From assembly GCF_025685575.1 (NCBI RefSeq), contig NZ_JAGSYD010000003.1:496001-560000 (forward strand): DNA of 64,000 nucleotides. The letters are read 5' to 3'. Made by a program: the position numbers and the translations under genes. Shown here piece after piece: positions 61,625 to 64,000 of this stretch (its first letter is position 1; every line of letters begins with the position of its first letter). The notes beneath the pieces are model-generated. The model worked only from the letters and a program-made list of their open reading frames with translations, did not search any database and had not been told where the DNA came from. This DNA comes from Granulicella cerasi (GTDB lineage Bacteria > Acidobacteriota > Terriglobia > Terriglobales > Acidobacteriaceae).

Positions 61625-64000
61625 ACCTGTCCGAACTCTTCATCAAGCGGCCTGTTGCGACCATCCTGCTGATGGTCGCCATCCTTCTCGTGGGCGTTGT
61701 TTCCTACATGCAGCTGCCGATCTCCGCATTGCCTGAGGTGAACTACCCGACGATCCAGGTGCAGACGTTCTACCCCGGTGCAAGCCCGGACGTGATGTCC
61801 TCCACCGTAACGGGGCCGCTTGAGAAGCAGTTCGGACAGATTCAAGGACTGAGCCAGATGACCTCCACCTCCTCGGGCGGGTCCTCGGTCATCGTGCTTC
61901 AGTTTTCGCTCACCGAAGATATCGACGTCGCCGAGCAAGAGGTGCAAGCGGCCATCAACGCCGCTACCAGCTATCTTCCAGACGATCTTCCCGTACCGCC
62001 GATCTATAGCAAAACAAACCCCGCCGACGCACCGGTCCTTACGCTGGCGCTTACGTCAAAGAGCCTCACGCTTTCGCAAGTCGAAGACCTCGCCGACACA
62101 CGCCTCGCACCAAAGATCTCTCAGCTTTCAGGCGTAGGACTTGTCACAATCCAAGGTGGACAGAAGCCTGCCGTTCGCATTCAAGCGAATCCTGTCGCGC
62201 TGTCTTCGTACGGCCTCACACTCGAAGACCTGCGAACTGCGCTCTCCAACAACAGCGTGAATGGCTCGAAGGGAACCTTCAACGGACCTCAGCAAGCGTA
62301 CACGATCGACGCAAACGATCAGCTCACCTCGGCCGATCAATACAAGGACGTAGTCGTTGCCTACAAGAACGGCAACGCGGTCTTCGTCAAAGACATCGCC
62401 CACGTGACGAACTCGGTGGAGAACAACCAACTCGCCGCTTGGTCCGGTGAAACGCCTGCAATCATTCTCAACATTCAGCGCCAATCCAACGCGAACACGA
62501 TCAAGGTCGTCGACTCGATTCAGGCGCTCCTCCCCGAGCTCAAGTCCACACTGCCGGCTTCCGTCGAAGTCCGCACTCTGACGGATCGTACCGTTACGGT
62601 ACGCGCATCCGTTGAAGATGTGGAATACGAGCTTTTGCTCACCATTGGCCTCGTCGTTGCGGTCATCTTCATGTTCCTCCGCTCCTGGCGCGCGACCATC
62701 ATCCCGGCCGTGGCCGTGCCGCTCTCGCTCATCGGCACCTTCGCGGCGATGTACGCGCTCGGCTATAGCCTGAACAATCTCACCCTGATGGCGCTGACTA
62801 TCTCCACCGGCTTCGTGGTGGACGATGCCATCGTGATGATCGAAAACATCAGCCGCTATCTCGAAGAGGGCATGTCTCCGATGGAAGCTGCGCTCAAAGG
62901 ATCCTCTGAAATCGGCTTCACGATCCTTTCGCTGACCGTCTCTCTCATCGCCGTGCTGATTCCCTTGCTCTTCATGAGCGACATCACGGGGCGTCTCTTC
63001 CGGGAGTTCGCCGTGACCCTCGCGGTCACGATCGTCATCTCCGCCGTCGTATCGCTCACCCTCACTCCGATGATGGCGTCTCGCCTGCTGAAGCACACGC
63101 CGCCGGAAGAAGAAGGTCGCTTCTATAAGTGGTCCGAGAATATCTTCGAGCGCATCATCCACTTCTACGGACGCACGCTCACCTGGGTACTTGGACGACA
63201 GATCGCGACACTCATCGTAGCGTTGCTCACGATCATCACCGCAGGTCTGCTCTACTACTACATCCCGAAGGGCTTCTTCCCCACGCAGGACACGGGCGTC
63301 ATCCAGGCGATCACCCAGGCACCAGAGGCGACGAGCTTCGATGCGATGGAGCAGCGACAGAAAGCCGTCGCGCGCATCGTCCTCGCCGACCCGGCAGTGG
63401 AGTCGATCTCCTCCTTCGTTGGCGTCGATGGAACCAACGCCACGCTCAACAGCGGTCGCCTGCAGATCACGCTGAAGCCGCTCTCAACCCGCAAAGTCAG
63501 CGCTTCCGACATCATCCAACGTCTGCGCAGCAAGGTGTCCACTGTCGAGGGCATCAAGACCTACATGCAGCCCGTGCAGGACCTCACCGTAGAAGATCGC
63601 GTGAGCCGTACGCAGTATCAATACACCATCGAAGACCCCGACCAGGCGGAGCTCAACGCATGGACACAGAAGATCGTCGAGCAGTTCCGTAAGCTTCCGC
63701 AGCTGCAGGATGTTGTTACCGACGAAGCACCGAATGGCAACTCGCTGAACGTCACCATCGATCGCGTCACCGCCTCGCGCCTGGGAGTGACGCCGTCCAC
63801 TCTCGACGCAACGCTCTACGACGCCTTCGGCCAACGCCAGGTCACAACTCTCTACACGCAGACGAACCAGTATCACGTGATCCTCGAAGCCCTGCCGCAG
63901 TTCCAGTCATCACCGCGCGGCCTCGACAGCATTTACCTCCAGGGCACGAACGGTACGAGCTCGTCGAGTTCCACGGGCAGCTCTTCCTCTTCTTCCTCGA
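61621..64000 (+). CDS. RND efflux permease (MdtB-like), 3' end outside the window
   Basis: Proton-driven inner-membrane drug exporter. About 793 of some 1030-1100 residues are visible. Start MNLSELFIKRPVATILLMVAI; the porter domain has FYPGASPDVMSSTVTGPLE; TM4 carries the proton-relay pair Asp401-Asp402 (GFVVDDAIVMIENI). The YYYIPKGFFPTQDTGVI segment marks the second half, and TMs follow the usual order. Odd point: near residue 780, at the end of the window, the docking-domain loop becomes SSSSSTGSSSSS, a serine tract not usual in MdtB. It is the second gene of the operon; an MdtC partner may follow. Confidence 0.94.
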   Translation, partial: MNLSELFIKRPVATILLMVAILLVGVVSYMQLPISALPEVNYPTIQVQTFYPGASPDVMSSTVTGPLEKQFGQIQGLSQMTSTSSGGSSVIVLQFSLTEDIDVAEQEVQAAINAATSYLPDDLPVPPIYSKTNPADAPVLTLALTSKSLTLSQVEDLADTRLAPKISQLSGVGLVTIQGGQKPAVRIQANPVALSSYGLTLEDLRTALSNNSVNGSKGTFNGPQQAYTIDANDQLTSADQYKDVVVAYKNGNAVFVKDIAHVTNSVENNQLAAWSGETPAIILNIQRQSNANTIKVVDSIQALLPELKSTLPASVEVRTLTDRTVTVRASVEDVEYELLLTIGLVVAVIFMFLRSWRATIIPAVAVPLSLIGTFAAMYALGYSLNNLTLMALTISTGFVVDDAIVMIENISRYLEEGMSPMEAALKGSSEIGFTILSLTVSLIAVLIPLLFMSDITGRLFREFAVTLAVTIVISAVVSLTLTPMMASRLLKHTPPEEEGRFYKWSENIFERIIHFYGRTLTWVLGRQIATLIVALLTIITAGLLYYYIPKGFFPTQDTGVIQAITQAPEATSFDAMEQRQKAVARIVLADPAVESISSFVGVDGTNATLNSGRLQITLKPLSTRKVSASDIIQRLRSKVSTVEGIKTYMQPVQDLTVEDRVSRTQYQYTIEDPDQAELNAWTQKIVEQFRKLPQLQDVVTDEAPNGNSLNVTIDRVTASRLGVTPSTLDATLYDAFGQRQVTTLYTQTNQYHVILEALPQFQSSPRGLDSIYLQGTNGTSSSSSTGSSSSSSS

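Overview
The window is GC-rich, densely coded DNA that fits a soil Acidobacteriota (Terriglobia; Granulicella/Terriglobus/Edaphobacter-like). This is an inference. It rests on two very large Oar-type TonB-dependent receptors (one with an N-terminal carboxypeptidase-regulatory domain), several Ig/NHL-repeat lipoproteins, many secreted glycosidases and a UbiD/UbiX locus. No rRNA or other taxonomic marker is present.

Layout. 1-6.8 kb: 3' part of a TonB-dependent receptor, a secreted clan GH-A-like glycosidase lipoprotein and a GH1 beta-glucosidase (polysaccharide uptake and breakdown). 6.85-6.94 kb: tRNA-Ser(GCT) with a terminator. 7.2-18.24 kb: a type I-C CRISPR-Cas locus (cas3-cas5c-cas8c-cas7c-cas4-cas1-cas2), a leader and an array of 49 repeats and 48 spacers. 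Its cas1 is split by a -1 frameshift in a run of six C. 18.28-21.94 kb: a HAD phosphatase facing a tight four-gene operon (PIG-L deacetylase, NodS-like methyltransferase, GT2, short acyl-CoA-dehydrogenase-like protein) of unknown product. 21.97-25.5 kb: Gfo/Idh/MocA oxidoreductase, then SRPBCC protein, zinc alcohol dehydrogenase and tiny membrane protein. 25.7-28.85 kb: KaiC-like double ATPase with a pseudoreceiver-PAS histidine kinase. 29.2-34.05 kb: UbiD/UbiX decarboxylase operon with DUF554, a divergent phenol-MetA-type outer-membrane protein and a LysR regulator. 34.1-40.4 kb: two large secreted proteins flanking a small DUF985 cupin.

40.4-57.4 kb is a chitin/N-acetylglucosamine block. 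It holds a LacI regulator, an operon of SSS symporter-NagB-NagA-GH18 chitinase, a convergent GH20 hexosaminidase, a GntR regulator, two tandem paralogous secreted proteins of unknown family, an NHL-like lipoprotein and an Oar-type receptor. Three near-identical LacI-type operators (40378, 41525, 48561) tie the lipoprotein, the symporter operon and the hexosaminidase into one candidate regulon. A second palindrome around TGATATNTCA, before both gntR and the receptor, suggests GntR control of import.

57.7-64 kb: a YjbQ-family protein, then a CpxAR-like two-component system divergent from an MdtAB-like RND efflux system. Between them lie three hexamers spaced exactly 10 bp apart, as expected for an OmpR-family regulator. 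The RND permease runs off the window end and carries a poly-serine stretch.

The points most worth a second look are the two-operator chitin regulon with its unassigned paralogous pair, the PIG-L/NodS/GT2/ACAD operon, the KaiC-kinase pair and the frameshifted cas1.
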